Of a stretch of 64,000 nt of DNA, positions 35,044-43,074 are shown one piece after another; within the stretch, counting starts at the first letter, position 1; every line of letters begins with the position of its first letter. The notes under the pieces are model-generated. The model saw nothing but the letters and a program-made list of their open reading frames with translations. It had not been told where the DNA came from and made no database searches. Origin of the DNA: Hyphomicrobiales bacterium (GTDB lineage: Bacteria; Pseudomonadota; Alphaproteobacteria; Rhizobiales; Rhizobiaceae); contig UCJA01000031.1 in NCBI GenBank assembly GCA_900472675.1, positions 1 through 64,000 of the forward strand, read 5' to 3'. Position numbers and translations under genes: made by a program.

Positions 35044-35450
35044 TTGAGTTCCCCTTTTTTTGGAATTCTTCATCCAGCATTCCGAACGTCTAGGCATCGC
35101 GGGACACAGGTTCGCATTGGCCGCAAGCGACCTCAGCAAATGCAATCTTGGTGAAGAAAGGCTCCCCGCCTTTTTATCCGGTATATCGTACAGCGTATCC
35201 GTTAAATAGGAATTGATCTGTAAGCCGGACGATTGTCAAGAACCTTTAGCAATTTTTGTTTTAGCTCTTCTACATCTCATCATCGGGGATAGTCCGCGGT
35301 CGATCGCGACCGGCGCGGGCTTCTGGAAGGTTGCTGCCAAAGCGGTCTCCGAACCGATGGAACAGGGCGCCGACGGTCGGCGCGCTGCAAAAACAGGCCA
35401 ATAGGAGGTCCCTGTCTTGCAGCATCCCCACCGGGGGGATAGGATAGGTC
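35044..35450. promoter_or_regulatory. Divergent regulatory region between importer series and metal sensor
   Basis: 407 bases without a gene. On the left it must hold the importer promoter; TATCCG occurs twice 21 bp apart (35175-35180 and 35196-35201), a possible binding site. The middle (about 35213-35280) is AT-rich. The right end contains the G-tract operator of the metal-sensor gene. Confidence 0.55.
35424..35440 (+). promoter_or_regulatory. G-tract inverted repeat, CsoR/RcnR/InrS-type operator
   Basis: ATCCCCACCGGGGGGAT has perfect 6-base arms around a 5-base centre, ending 10 bases before the metal-sensor start. CsoR-family repressors recognise exactly such runs of C and G with flanking AT steps, so autoregulation together with the downstream exporter is likely. 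Confidence 0.7.
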
Positions 35451-35738
35451 ATGGAACAAGATCCGCACCACCACCACCACGATACCCACCCCGAGATCGT
35501 CAAGCGGCTCAAGCGTGCCGAGGGTCATCTCAAAAGTGTGATCGCGATGATCGAGGCTGCAAAGCCGTGCCTTGATATCGCCCAGCAGCTGCATGCCGTC
35601 GAGAAGGCGATCACCAATGCCAAGCGCACCCTGATCCAGGACCATCTTGATCATTGCCTGGACGACACGATCGGCATGTCCGGCCGCGACCAGCGCCAGT
35701 CGATCCAGGAATTCAAATCGATCACCAAATATCTTTGA
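35451..35738 (+). CDS. CsoR/RcnR-family metal-sensing repressor (InrS-like fingerprint)
   Basis: 95-aa all-helical repressor of the DUF156 family. The N-terminus has five consecutive His (6-10). Aligned to known members by the 25- and 4-residue spacings, the ligand positions read His8, Cys40, His65, Cys69. That H-C-H-C set is the one reported for the nickel sensor InrS; CsoR (Cu) has C-H-C and RcnR (Ni/Co) H-C-H-H. Binds the G-tract palindrome upstream and releases it on metal binding. Encoded before an MFS exporter with a His-rich tail, so nickel or cobalt efflux control is most likely; copper is an alternative. Confidence 0.88.
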   Translation: MEQDPHHHHHDTHPEIVKRLKRAEGHLKSVIAMIEAAKPCLDIAQQLHAVEKAITNAKRTLIQDHLDHCLDDTIGMSGRDQRQSIQEFKSITKYL

Positions 35739-35807
35739 GGCGCGGCTGAGCGCAAAGGGACGCGCGAAAGCCTTCAATCCCCCATCGGTGAGCAACAGGA
35801 CGGACAG

Positions 35808-37103
35808 ATGCTGCAAGTTCTCGGAAACCGGATTTACCGTCACCTGTTCCTGGCGCAGGTCATCGCGCTGCTCGGCACGGGCCTTGCGACTGTGGCGCTC
35901 GGCCTGCAGGCTTACGAACTGGAGGCGGGCAGCGCAGGCGCGGTTCTGGGAACGGCGCTGGCCATCAAGATGATTGCCTATGTGGTGGTGGCACCCTTGG
36001 CCACCGCTTTGACCGAGCAGCTTCCGCGCCGGGCGATGCTGGTCTGTCTCGATCTGGTGCGGGCGGGTGTTGCCCTCTGTCTGCCGTTCATCACCGGCGT
36101 CTGGCAGGCTTATCTGCTGATCTTCATCCTGCAGGCCGCCTCCGCCGCCTTCACGCCGACCTTCCAGGCCACTATCCCGGATGTGCTGGACAATGAGGAC
36201 GACTATACCAACGCCCTGTCGCTTTCCCGGCTTGCCTACGACCTCGAAAAGGTGGTGAGCCCGCTTCTGGCGGCGCTGCTGCTCACGCTCACCAGCTATC
36301 CTAACCTTTATCTGGGAACCGTCGTCGGATTCCTGGCATCCGCCGGGCTGGTTGTTTCCGTGCTGCTTCCCGATCCGAAACCGGCGCAGCAGCGCAGCTT
36401 TTACGACCGGACCACCCGCGGCATGCGGTTGTTCCTGACGCTGCCGGAGCTGAGGGGCCTGCTTGCCCTCAATTTCGCAGTCGCCGCGGGCGGATCGATG
36501 GTGTTCGTCAACACGGTCGTTCTGGTGCAGGGGATGTTCGGCATGGGCGAGCGCTACACGGCTATGGCGCTGACCGCGTTCGGACTGGGGTCGATGATCG
36601 CCGCGCTGTCACTGCCGCGGCTGTTGAAGACTGTCGCCGATCGCCCGGTGATGCTGTCCGGAACGGCGCTGCTGGTGGCGGCGCTGCTTATGGGCCTGTT
36701 GGTTCCCTCCTACGGCGCGCTTCTGGCGCTGTGGGCGGTGATCGGTGTCGGCTACTCGCTTGTTCTGACCCCTTCCGGCAGAATTCTGCGGCGGGTTGTC
36801 TCCCCCGAAGACCGTCCGGCGATCTTCGCGGCCCAGTTTGCCTTGTCGCACGGCTGCTGGCTGATCACCTATCCGCTGGCCGGATGGATGGGTGCCACGG
36901 CCGGCCTGCCGGCGACCTATGCGCTGCTGGCCGTTCTCACGGCGGTCGCGGCGCTGACCGCAGCGAGATTGTGGCCGGCCGCGAGTGATGAAGACAGCCA
37001 TGGCCATGGCGGCACGGATGCCTCCCGCCCGCAAGGACTGGGCACCGTTCCTGAAGCGCCACAAATTGGTCCACGCACGGAGCCGAAGCGGCAACTGCCA
37101 TGA
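35808..37103 (+). CDS. MFS transporter, probable metal efflux pump
   Basis: 431 aa with about 12 hydrophobic segments in two halves. It begins MLQVLGNRIYRHLFLAQVIALLG with a purine-rich ribosome site. The cytosolic end of the last helix carries DEDSHGHGG and a charged, proline-rich tail, recalling the His-rich tails of NreB-type nickel exporters. It follows the metal-sensing repressor by 69 bases and is very probably co-regulated by it. Role as a Ni/Co (or other divalent metal) exporter is inferred from this pairing. Confidence 0.8.
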   Translation: MLQVLGNRIYRHLFLAQVIALLGTGLATVALGLQAYELEAGSAGAVLGTALAIKMIAYVVVAPLATALTEQLPRRAMLVCLDLVRAGVALCLPFITGVWQAYLLIFILQAASAAFTPTFQATIPDVLDNEDDYTNALSLSRLAYDLEKVVSPLLAALLLTLTSYPNLYLGTVVGFLASAGLVVSVLLPDPKPAQQRSFYDRTTRGMRLFLTLPELRGLLALNFAVAAGGSMVFVNTVVLVQGMFGMGERYTAMALTAFGLGSMIAALSLPRLLKTVADRPVMLSGTALLVAALLMGLLVPSYGALLALWAVIGVGYSLVLTPSGRILRRVVSPEDRPAIFAAQFALSHGCWLITYPLAGWMGATAGLPATYALLAVLTAVAALTAARLWPAASDEDSHGHGGTDASRPQGLGTVPEAPQIGPRTEPKRQLP

Positions 37104-37267
37104 CAATGGCGCCGCTACACGACCCTGCCTATCGACCAGCAGCTCATGGATGCCGTCGCCCGCATGGGCGGGCACCCATAGACCTGCACGCGAGATCAAT
37201 TTGACATCAAGACACTGACGCCGCAGGAATGGGAAAGCCGCAAGGCCAAAGAGACCGTGGTGGAAGA
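37104..37267 (+). pseudogene. Possible remnant of a gene coupled to the ureidoglycine enzyme
   Basis: In the 164 bases before the ureidoglycine enzyme gene, one frame reads DIKTLTPQEWESRKAKE... and ends with a stop overlapping the next ATG (ATGA). An earlier stretch of protein-like sequence (LPIDQQLMDAVARMGGHP) is closed by a stop at the end of that segment. Neither piece has a start codon. This could be the decayed end of a lost gene, but the identity is not recognised and chance cannot be ruled out. Confidence 0.25.
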
Positions 37268-38086
37268 ATGAGCAGCAATCAGTATTTTTCGAATGTCGGT
37301 GGCCTTCCGCCGCAGACCCAGACCCTCTCCAGCAAGGCCGTTTTCACGACAGCCTATGCGGTGATCCCAAGGACGGTGATGAGCGACATCGTCACCAGCG
37401 TCTTGCCCCATTGGGAGGAGACCCGGGCGTGGATCATCTCCCGGCCGCTGAGCGGCTTTGCCGAAACCTTCGCCCAGTACATCATGGAGGTGAAGCCCGG
37501 CGGCGGCAGCGTCAGGCCGGAGCCGGATGCCCGCGCATCGGCGGCGATCTTCGTCGTCGAAGGTGAAGGCACGATCACCTATGACGGCGAGGACCACGCA
37601 CTGCGTGCCGGATCGTTCGCCTATCTGCCCGCCTCATCGGAATGGACTTTCCGCAACGCAAGCGCCGCACCGGTAAAGTTCCACTGGGTCCGCAAGGCCT
37701 TCAAGGTCGTGGACGGTCTGGAGCCACCGCCGGCGATCTTCACCCATGAAGACGACTGCGAGATGCACGCCATGCCAGATACCGAGGGCCGCTGGGCGAC
37801 CACTCGTTTCATCGATCCGTCCGACGTGCGCTACGACATGCACCTCAACATCGTCACCTTCGAGCCTGGCGCCATCATCCCCTTCATGGAAACCCACATC
37901 ATGGAGCACGGGCTCTATGTGCTGGAGGGCAAGGCCGTCTATCGGCTGAACGAAGACTGGGTGGAGGTCGAAGCCGGCGATTACATGTGGCTACGCTCCT
38001 TCTGCCCGCAGGCCTGCTATGCCGGCGGTCCGGGACGCTTCCGCTACCTGCTCTACAAGGACGTCAACCGCCACCCGGATCTGTAG
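37268..38086 (+). CDS. allE: (S)-ureidoglycine aminohydrolase (bicupin)
   Basis: 272 aa starting MSSNQYFSNVGGLPP, double cupin. The N-terminal cupin contains IFVVEGEGTITYDGEDHALRAG. The C-terminal cupin holds the metal site, with FMETHIMEHGLYVLEGKAVYRLNEDW (Glu/His residues, read in parts) and GDYMWLRSFCPQACYAGG near the end, as in AllE/YlbA. The enzyme removes ammonia from (S)-ureidoglycine in allantoin breakdown, giving ureidoglycolate. No other purine-degradation gene is in the window, so the rest of the pathway must be elsewhere; the fragmentary sequence upstream may mark a lost neighbour. Confidence 0.9.
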   Translation: MSSNQYFSNVGGLPPQTQTLSSKAVFTTAYAVIPRTVMSDIVTSVLPHWEETRAWIISRPLSGFAETFAQYIMEVKPGGGSVRPEPDARASAAIFVVEGEGTITYDGEDHALRAGSFAYLPASSEWTFRNASAAPVKFHWVRKAFKVVDGLEPPPAIFTHEDDCEMHAMPDTEGRWATTRFIDPSDVRYDMHLNIVTFEPGAIIPFMETHIMEHGLYVLEGKAVYRLNEDWVEVEAGDYMWLRSFCPQACYAGGPGRFRYLLYKDVNRHPDL

Positions 38087-38103
38087 GGCAAGCGGTGATA
38101 ATC

Positions 38104-38133
38104 GACGACGCGACCGGCAACCTTCGCGTCGTC
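38104..38133. terminator. Bidirectional hairpin terminator candidate
   Basis: GACGACGCGA pairs perfectly with TCGCGTCGTC around ten bases, between the convergent ureidoglycine enzyme gene and the secreted-protein gene. Position and stem strength suit a shared terminator, though no T-tract follows. Confidence 0.6.
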
Positions 38134-38204
38134 CGGATCTCCCTGTTCGGCAGGGCGAGACTTGCCGGGGGCCAGCAAGCACCCCCCCCGTCGCCGCTCC
38201 ATGG

Positions 38205-38744
38205 TCAGTCGCGAACGACGCGCCTGAAGGCGCCCGAGGAGTCGAACCGGCATTCGAATGTCGTCACTTTCGAACCCTCTGGCGGAAACTGTCCATACAC
38301 GGTGAACCCTCCGCCGGTGCGCTCCACCGGAAGGGTTAGGATCTCCTGCGGCTTGCGTCCGAAGGTGGCGGAGGCCTCCCCCTGGCAGTATTTGCCCATG
38401 CTGCCGACCGAAACGCGTTGCCTTGATTTGGTCTCGACGGAGCGCTCCGGCGGCGGTGAGTATGTGTTGCCCCTGAAGGGAAAATCCGGTCTTTCGCCAC
38501 GAGAGTTTGGACATTCGTAGCTCATCGAATACCAGGTCACGGGGCCTGGAATGCTGTCGCCCAGAAGCCCGCCCGCGTGGCTTTCGCTGAACAGGACATG
38601 GTACTCGCCACCGCAGACGCGCTCGGCTTCCTGGATGCAGGCACCGCTGTTGCCTTTGCACTTCGTCTGGTGAACGTCGTTTGCAGAAGCGGGAAGGGCC
38701 GAGAACAGGACCATGCCCATGAGAGATGTCGCGACGAGACGCAT
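38205..38744 (-). CDS. Secreted hypothetical protein
   Basis: 179 aa; ATG 38744 with AAGGAGGAG upstream. Clear signal peptide (MRLVATSLMGMVLFSALPASA, cleavage before ND). The mature part has six Cys, suggesting disulfides, and a C-terminal segment ending FECRFDSSGAFRRVVRD. No family recognised. Close to a CAAX-protease-like gene and another small secreted protein on the same strand, separated from the former by 45 bases, so possibly co-transcribed. Confidence 0.8.
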   Translation of the reverse strand: MRLVATSLMGMVLFSALPASANDVHQTKCKGNSGACIQEAERVCGGEYHVLFSESHAGGLLGDSIPGPVTWYSMSYECPNSRGERPDFPFRGNTYSPPPERSVETKSRQRVSVGSMGKYCQGEASATFGRKPQEILTLPVERTGGGFTVYGQFPPEGSKVTTFECRFDSSGAFRRVVRD

Positions 38745-38789
38745 TTTACTCCTCCTTATCAATGCTTTTGAGCGCAAAGCCGCGTGCGC

Positions 38790-39527
38790 TCATTCCGCCG
38801 GGTTGATCGGCACATGCCCGAATTCGAGCATGAAAATGAAACCGGTCCAGTCGTTGATGATATGGGCGCCCGCCGAGACCCAGAGATTTCGGGTGACGAT
38901 GTAGGCGAGCGTCAGGATCACGCGGGCAAAGCCGATCCCGATTAGGGACTGCGCCCAGTGCCAGTCGTAGGTTGGCAGATGCGCGGCACCGAACAGCAGT
39001 CCGGAAACGACGAGGGCAGCCGCGATGGCCAACCTCCGCGACAGGTGCAGATGCTGCACGCACAGCCAGAGCACGGCGAGAAAGGGCAGGACCCCCAGGA
39101 GCTCTTCCCCGATCAGCTGGATGCCGGTGACCAGAAGTGCGCCACTGATCTGAAGAGCCGTCATCGCTCCAATCTCGTCTGCGATCGGATTGGATTGCAG
39201 CTCGAAGAACCGTTGCAGGAGCCAGCCCATGGCCATGGATCCGACGAGCGTCGTCAGGCCGAACAGCACCATCAGTGCCACGGATCGAAAGCCGACCGGA
39301 CGGAACAGACACGTTAAGTGCGGCCCGGCCACCCCGCGAAGCGCTAGAAGTGGAATGGCGACAAACAAAGCTGCCTGGATGAGATTGTATGGAAAGCTGC
39401 GCAGGGGAACGAGGGTGAGCACCAGATAGGCGATCACCACGGAGCCCATCACGCCCAGCCAGCCCCTTCCATCGATCTCGACAGGCTTGCCGTTGGTGAA
39501 GGGAAAATCGCGATCCGATGACATCAT
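38790..39527 (-). CDS. CPBP/CAAX-type intramembrane metalloprotease-like protein
   Basis: 245 aa, about eight hydrophobic segments. Motifs of the CPBP (Abi/type II CAAX protease) family occur in order: QLIGEELLGVLPF (the EE pair), LLFGAAHLPTYDW (first His motif) and GAHIINDWTG (second His motif). The residues usually needed for metal binding are therefore present, although the Arg of the ExxxR version is replaced. ATG 39527 has GAGG upstream (a second ATG follows immediately). Bacterial members process or protect against peptides; the target here is unknown. Confidence 0.8.
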   Translation of the reverse strand: MMSSDRDFPFTNGKPVEIDGRGWLGVMGSVVIAYLVLTLVPLRSFPYNLIQAALFVAIPLLALRGVAGPHLTCLFRPVGFRSVALMVLFGLTTLVGSMAMGWLLQRFFELQSNPIADEIGAMTALQISGALLVTGIQLIGEELLGVLPFLAVLWLCVQHLHLSRRLAIAAALVVSGLLFGAAHLPTYDWHWAQSLIGIGFARVILTLAYIVTRNLWVSAGAHIINDWTGFIFMLEFGHVPINPAE

Positions 39528-39577
39528 CTCAGAACCTCGGCATGTCCGGACGACGAAGTCGCGCCCGGTTCCGATCA

Positions 39578-39976
39578 CTACTCGACGTAGAGCGTAAGAT
39601 CGTAGCTTGCGGTCTCGTTCCGCCTTGCCGCATTGCGCATCAGGTAGACGTCGATGACATATTTTCCGCTGGAGGGGATGGTGATGGACGTGCCGTTGCC
39701 GTCCATCGAGCTGTTGTAGAGCGCCGCATCAGCACCCGGCGCGGTCACGTTGAAGTAAAGGCTGGTGTTGCGGGAATCGAGCTGGACGCTCATCTTCTGG
39801 CCAGCCGTGACCGACAGCGAGTACTGGACGCTCTGATAGCCCTTCACCGAGGCTTTGATGGTCGAGCTGGACGATCCGGGGGCGAAATGGACAGTTTCCC
39901 GCCTCACGTCATCTGCGAAGGCGGGTAGGGCTGTCAGCAGGCCAATGCTGAATATCAGGCTTCTCATCATCGTCAT
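39578..39976 (-). CDS. Small secreted protein, PliI/PliG lysozyme-inhibitor-like
   Basis: 132 aa; ATG 39976 has GGGGAGGAG upstream. Signal peptide ends near LPAFADD. The mature domain of about 110 residues is beta-rich, with KGYQSVQYSLSVTAGQKMSVQL and a C-terminal signature YVIDVYLMRNAARRNETASY. This resembles the sequence I associate with periplasmic lysozyme inhibitors of the PliI/PliG group and related small exported proteins. Probably binds a periplasmic or host-derived ligand. Family assignment is from memory of the pattern and moderate only. Confidence 0.7.
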   Translation of the reverse strand: MTMMRSLIFSIGLLTALPAFADDVRRETVHFAPGSSSSTIKASVKGYQSVQYSLSVTAGQKMSVQLDSRNTSLYFNVTAPGADAALYNSSMDGNGTSITIPSSGKYVIDVYLMRNAARRNETASYDLTLYVE

Positions 39977-40257
39977 CGACTGGCTCCTCCCCGTTCGATG
40001 TAGCAACAACGTTTCTCGCAAGGCATGCCATCTGGACGGCACTGCTCGGCTTTGGTGTGACGACTTTCAAGTCCTTATTCCTCGATGCTACATTAGTCGG
40101 CAAGACGGGATATAGGAAGCCTGCACAACCAAATTGATCTATTATAACAGGGAACGGATGGTCGCCAGGACCGGAGGCAATGGCCCGGTGACGTCGGTTA
40201 CCCACGCTGGTAGGAGTGGCCATTCCTACGCAGGCATCGGACGGGAGGGACTGGCAC

Positions 40258-40947
40258 GTGGACTTCATGAAACTGCTGAAGTCGCTCGAAGAACTCCTCT
40301 ACGAGCTGGTGTCGTGGCTGGTGTTTTATCCGGTCACGATGTGGCGATCGGTCATCAGGCCGCTCAGCATGATGCGCTACGCGGACATCGAGCTCTTCGA
40401 CAAGCCGGAAGACCAGTACGAGGATACTCTCAGCCCGCCGTTGTTCCTCCTGATCACCCTGCTTCTTTCCCAGGGGCTCTCGAATGCTCTGCCGTCGGTC
40501 TATGATCCGACAGAGGCAGCGCGGGAACTGGGCTCCGGATCCAATCTCCTGATCGCGCGAGGGGTGATCTTCGGGATCTACCCGCTCTGCATGGCCGTGA
40601 CTCTGCTACGATCGAAGAGCGTCAGGATCACTCGTAACTCGCTCCGCCCGCCCTTCTTCAGCCAGTGTTATGTCGCGGCACCCTTTGCCTTCCTTCTCGT
40701 GCTGGGCTTTGATTTGGTCAGCATGCCTCAGGATCAGGGAGTGCTTGCAGGTTTGGTTGCGATAGCGGTCGCCACGCTCTGGTATGCCCAGGCACAGATC
40801 CGCTGGTTCATGCACGACCTTGGCATCGGCGCGCCAAGAGCGACCGGCATCTTCCTCGCAGCATTCCTGTTTGCCACCCTCGCAGCGTTTCTCGTGGCTT
40901 TGCTGATCACTCTTGATGCCAAGAGCATTGCCACCGGTGCGAGCTAG
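40258..40947 (+). CDS. Multi-pass membrane protein of unknown function
   Basis: 229 aa from GTG 40258, chosen because GGGAGGG lies at 40243-40249; an earlier GTG (40216) and a later ATG (40267) are in frame. An amphipathic N-terminal region containing LFDKPEDQYEDTLSPPLFLL is followed by five to six hydrophobic helices. No catalytic motif or known family was recognised; layout recalls Yip1-like integral proteins. It is read towards the sensor kinase gene, with only 17 bases between the convergent ends. Confidence 0.75.
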   Translation: MDFMKLLKSLEELLYELVSWLVFYPVTMWRSVIRPLSMMRYADIELFDKPEDQYEDTLSPPLFLLITLLLSQGLSNALPSVYDPTEAARELGSGSNLLIARGVIFGIYPLCMAVTLLRSKSVRITRNSLRPPFFSQCYVAAPFAFLLVLGFDLVSMPQDQGVLAGLVAIAVATLWYAQAQIRWFMHDLGIGAPRATGIFLAAFLFATLAAFLVALLITLDAKSIATGAS

Positions 40948-40964
40948 ATAGCCAAAGCTGTCGT

Positions 40965-42239
40965 CTATCGGACGACGGAGCGCTCGGGGATTGTAATTTC
41001 GACGGAGAGACCGCCACCGGTTCTGTTTTTTGCCTTTGCCCCGCCGCCGTGCCACTCCGCGGCGCGGCGGGTGATGGCAAGCCCCAGGCCGAAGCCCGAT
41101 CGGGTGGAAATGGTCGAACTTTGCGAGAAAGGTTTGAAGATCGCCTCCAGTTCCGCTTCTGGCACGCCCTGGCCATCGTCTTCGACAGTCACGACCAGTT
41201 CTCGGTTCGGGACCGTGGAAGCGACGCGGACGGCGGTGCCAGCCCTGGTATGGGTGATGGCGTTGCGGATGACGTTCTCCAGCGCGCGGTAGATGAGTTC
41301 GCCGTTGACGGAGGCAACGAAGCTGTCGACGCCCTCATAATGGACAGTGATGCCGCGCTCCTGCCCCTCGAAGCCGGCATCCTCCACAATTTCCCGCAGA
41401 AGATCGACGACATCTAGCGTCTGCCGTTCGAAGCGCGGTGTATCGCGATCCGACAACCGGGCCAATGTGAGGATTTCGCCGACCAGTTCATCGAGCCGCT
41501 CGACCTCCCGACCCATCCGCTCGATCATCGCCGAAAGCCGCGCCGGGTTCTGCTGCAGCACGCCGATGGCGGCCTGCAGCCGCGACAGAGGTGAGCGGAG
41601 TTCGTGCGAGACGTCGTGAAACAGCTGCTGCTGGGCGACCTGAAGTTCCTGGAGCCGGGCGGCGGTAATGTCCAGGTCATGTGCCAGCGCGGTGATCTCG
41701 TCGCGCTTGGCGCCAATCGTATGGGCAATCCGCACGTCGAGCTTGCCTTCGGCGAGCGCGCGGAGCCCGTAGCGCAATTGCTCGACCGGGGTAATGAAGT
41801 GACGGGCGAGCCAATAGGCGGAAGCCGCCGCCGCAAGCAGGGCCGCCAGCCATGGAACTGCCCGCGGCCAGGTTTTTGCAATCATGCTCGGCGCCGGACC
41901 GGCAATCTTGATCCGGTAGCAGTCCCCGTCGCGCACGGCGTTTCGAACAAGCGCATCCTCATCCTGCGCTGTGCAGTCGATTGCCGGTCCGACCGCTGTA
42001 ATGGTCACGGGGATGTCGCGGCCAGTCCGCCGCACGGCGGCCGCCAACTTCTCTGCCGCTTCCACACCGTCGGCCTGCAGCACCTGCGCTGCCGTCTCTA
42101 GGGTCAGGGCCAACTCGCGTGCGGCGACTTCTTCCTCGAAGGGCGACTGGAACAGCGTGCTGATTGCAAACAGGATTGCGATCGAACCGGCCATGGCCAG
42201 CCAGACCACCGTGAAGAATTTCCAGAACAGGCGGTTCAT
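40965..42239 (-). CDS. Two-component sensor histidine kinase (HAMP, OmpR-system type)
   Basis: 424 aa. TM helix at about 8-30, a periplasmic sensor domain of about 100 residues with two Cys, a second TM helix at about 133-155, and a HAMP region leading to the H-box FHDVSHELRSPLSRLQ. An ATPase domain follows with N box (ENVIRNAITHT), G1 (VEDDGQGVP) and G2 (GFGLGLAI). Encoded two bases after the response-regulator gene. Likely senses an envelope or drug signal and drives the divergent RND pump operon. Confidence 0.93.
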   Translation of the reverse strand: MNRLFWKFFTVVWLAMAGSIAILFAISTLFQSPFEEEVAARELALTLETAAQVLQADGVEAAEKLAAAVRRTGRDIPVTITAVGPAIDCTAQDEDALVRNAVRDGDCYRIKIAGPAPSMIAKTWPRAVPWLAALLAAAASAYWLARHFITPVEQLRYGLRALAEGKLDVRIAHTIGAKRDEITALAHDLDITAARLQELQVAQQQLFHDVSHELRSPLSRLQAAIGVLQQNPARLSAMIERMGREVERLDELVGEILTLARLSDRDTPRFERQTLDVVDLLREIVEDAGFEGQERGITVHYEGVDSFVASVNGELIYRALENVIRNAITHTRAGTAVRVASTVPNRELVVTVEDDGQGVPEAELEAIFKPFSQSSTISTRSGFGLGLAITRRAAEWHGGGAKAKNRTGGGLSVEITIPERSVVR

Positions 42240-42241
42240 GG

Positions 42242-42928
42242 CTAGCCTTCCAGCAACTGGTAGCCACGGCCGCGCACCGCTTGAATCCAGGGCTGTCCAT
42301 CCGGTCGCGCCCCGAGCTTCTGCCGGATGCTGCTGATATGGACGTCGATCCGGCGATCGAACGCGGTCAACGGCTTTCCGAAGGCGCGAAGCGAAATGTC
42401 CTGCTTGGAAACGAGCTGTCCGGCGGAGCGGGCAAGCACCTCCAGCAGACTGAACTCGGTACCGGTCAGTTCCAACTGTGCGGCACGCCACTCGGCCCTC
42501 CGCTTGGAGGGATAAAGCACCAGTTCGCCTGTCCGGATCTCGTCGGCCGCACCGTCGCGTTCGGTTCGGCCGGACCGGCGCAGGATGGCGCGAATGCGCG
42601 CGGCGAGTTCGCCGGGGGAGCAGGGCTTGGACACATAATCGTCTGCGCCGAGGTTCAGACCGGCAATTCGGTCGATATCGTCTCCCCGGGCCGTTAGCAT
42701 CAGCACCGGCACCTCGCTCACCTGGCGGATCTTCCGCAGGACCTCGATGCCGTTCATCCGGGGCATCATGATATCGAGCACGATCAGATCGGTCGAGGAC
42801 GACATGGCTTCCGCCACGCCGACGCGACCATCTGTCGTCGTTTCGACAACGAAGCCCTCCTCGGACAGATATTCACCAAGCAGGTTGGTGAGCTCGGTAT
42901 CGTCATCGATCAGAAGTACCTTGGCCAT
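42242..42928 (-). CDS. OmpR-family response regulator
   Basis: 228 aa from MAKVLLIDDD. Receiver domain with the acidic pair DDD at 8-10, phospho-acceptor Asp in LIVLDIMMPRMNG and Lys in YVSKPCSPGE. A winged-helix DNA-binding domain begins about residue 125 and contains GTEFSLLEVLARSAGQLVSKQDI and the recognition region RRIDVHISSIRQKLG. CpxR/RstA-like. Divergent from the RND operon; the shared gap has paired TTAACAC elements 21 bp apart that could be its binding sites. Confidence 0.94.
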   Translation of the reverse strand: MAKVLLIDDDTELTNLLGEYLSEEGFVVETTTDGRVGVAEAMSSSTDLIVLDIMMPRMNGIEVLRKIRQVSEVPVLMLTARGDDIDRIAGLNLGADDYVSKPCSPGELAARIRAILRRSGRTERDGAADEIRTGELVLYPSKRRAEWRAAQLELTGTEFSLLEVLARSAGQLVSKQDISLRAFGKPLTAFDRRIDVHISSIRQKLGARPDGQPWIQAVRGRGYQLLEG

Positions 42929-43000
42929 GCCCTGCTTCCGCCCCTTCAATGACTTCAGCTTTACGACCTCCAGACCAGGAAGACAGCGGTTTTACCCAAC

Positions 43001-43028
43001 TTAACACGGTCTTGACCGACATTAACAC
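43001..43028. promoter_or_regulatory. Candidate response-regulator box
   Basis: TTAACAC occurs at 43001-43007 and again at 43022-43028, exactly 21 bp apart, with an inverted repeat CGGTC/GACCG (43007-43018) between them. Direct repeats in phase with the helix are typical for OmpR-family dimers, and the site lies between the divergent regulator and pump genes. Confidence 0.5.
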
Positions 43029-43074
43029 CGCGATCCCTATAGTGCGGCCTCCAGTTAAAGGCGGCCCTCCATCG

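Noticed and set aside
35175..35201. Palindromic operator around GGTATATCGTACAGCGTATCC
   Set aside because: Tested base by base, it is not symmetrical; only the direct repeat TATCCG at 21 bp spacing remains and is mentioned in the regulatory-region entry.
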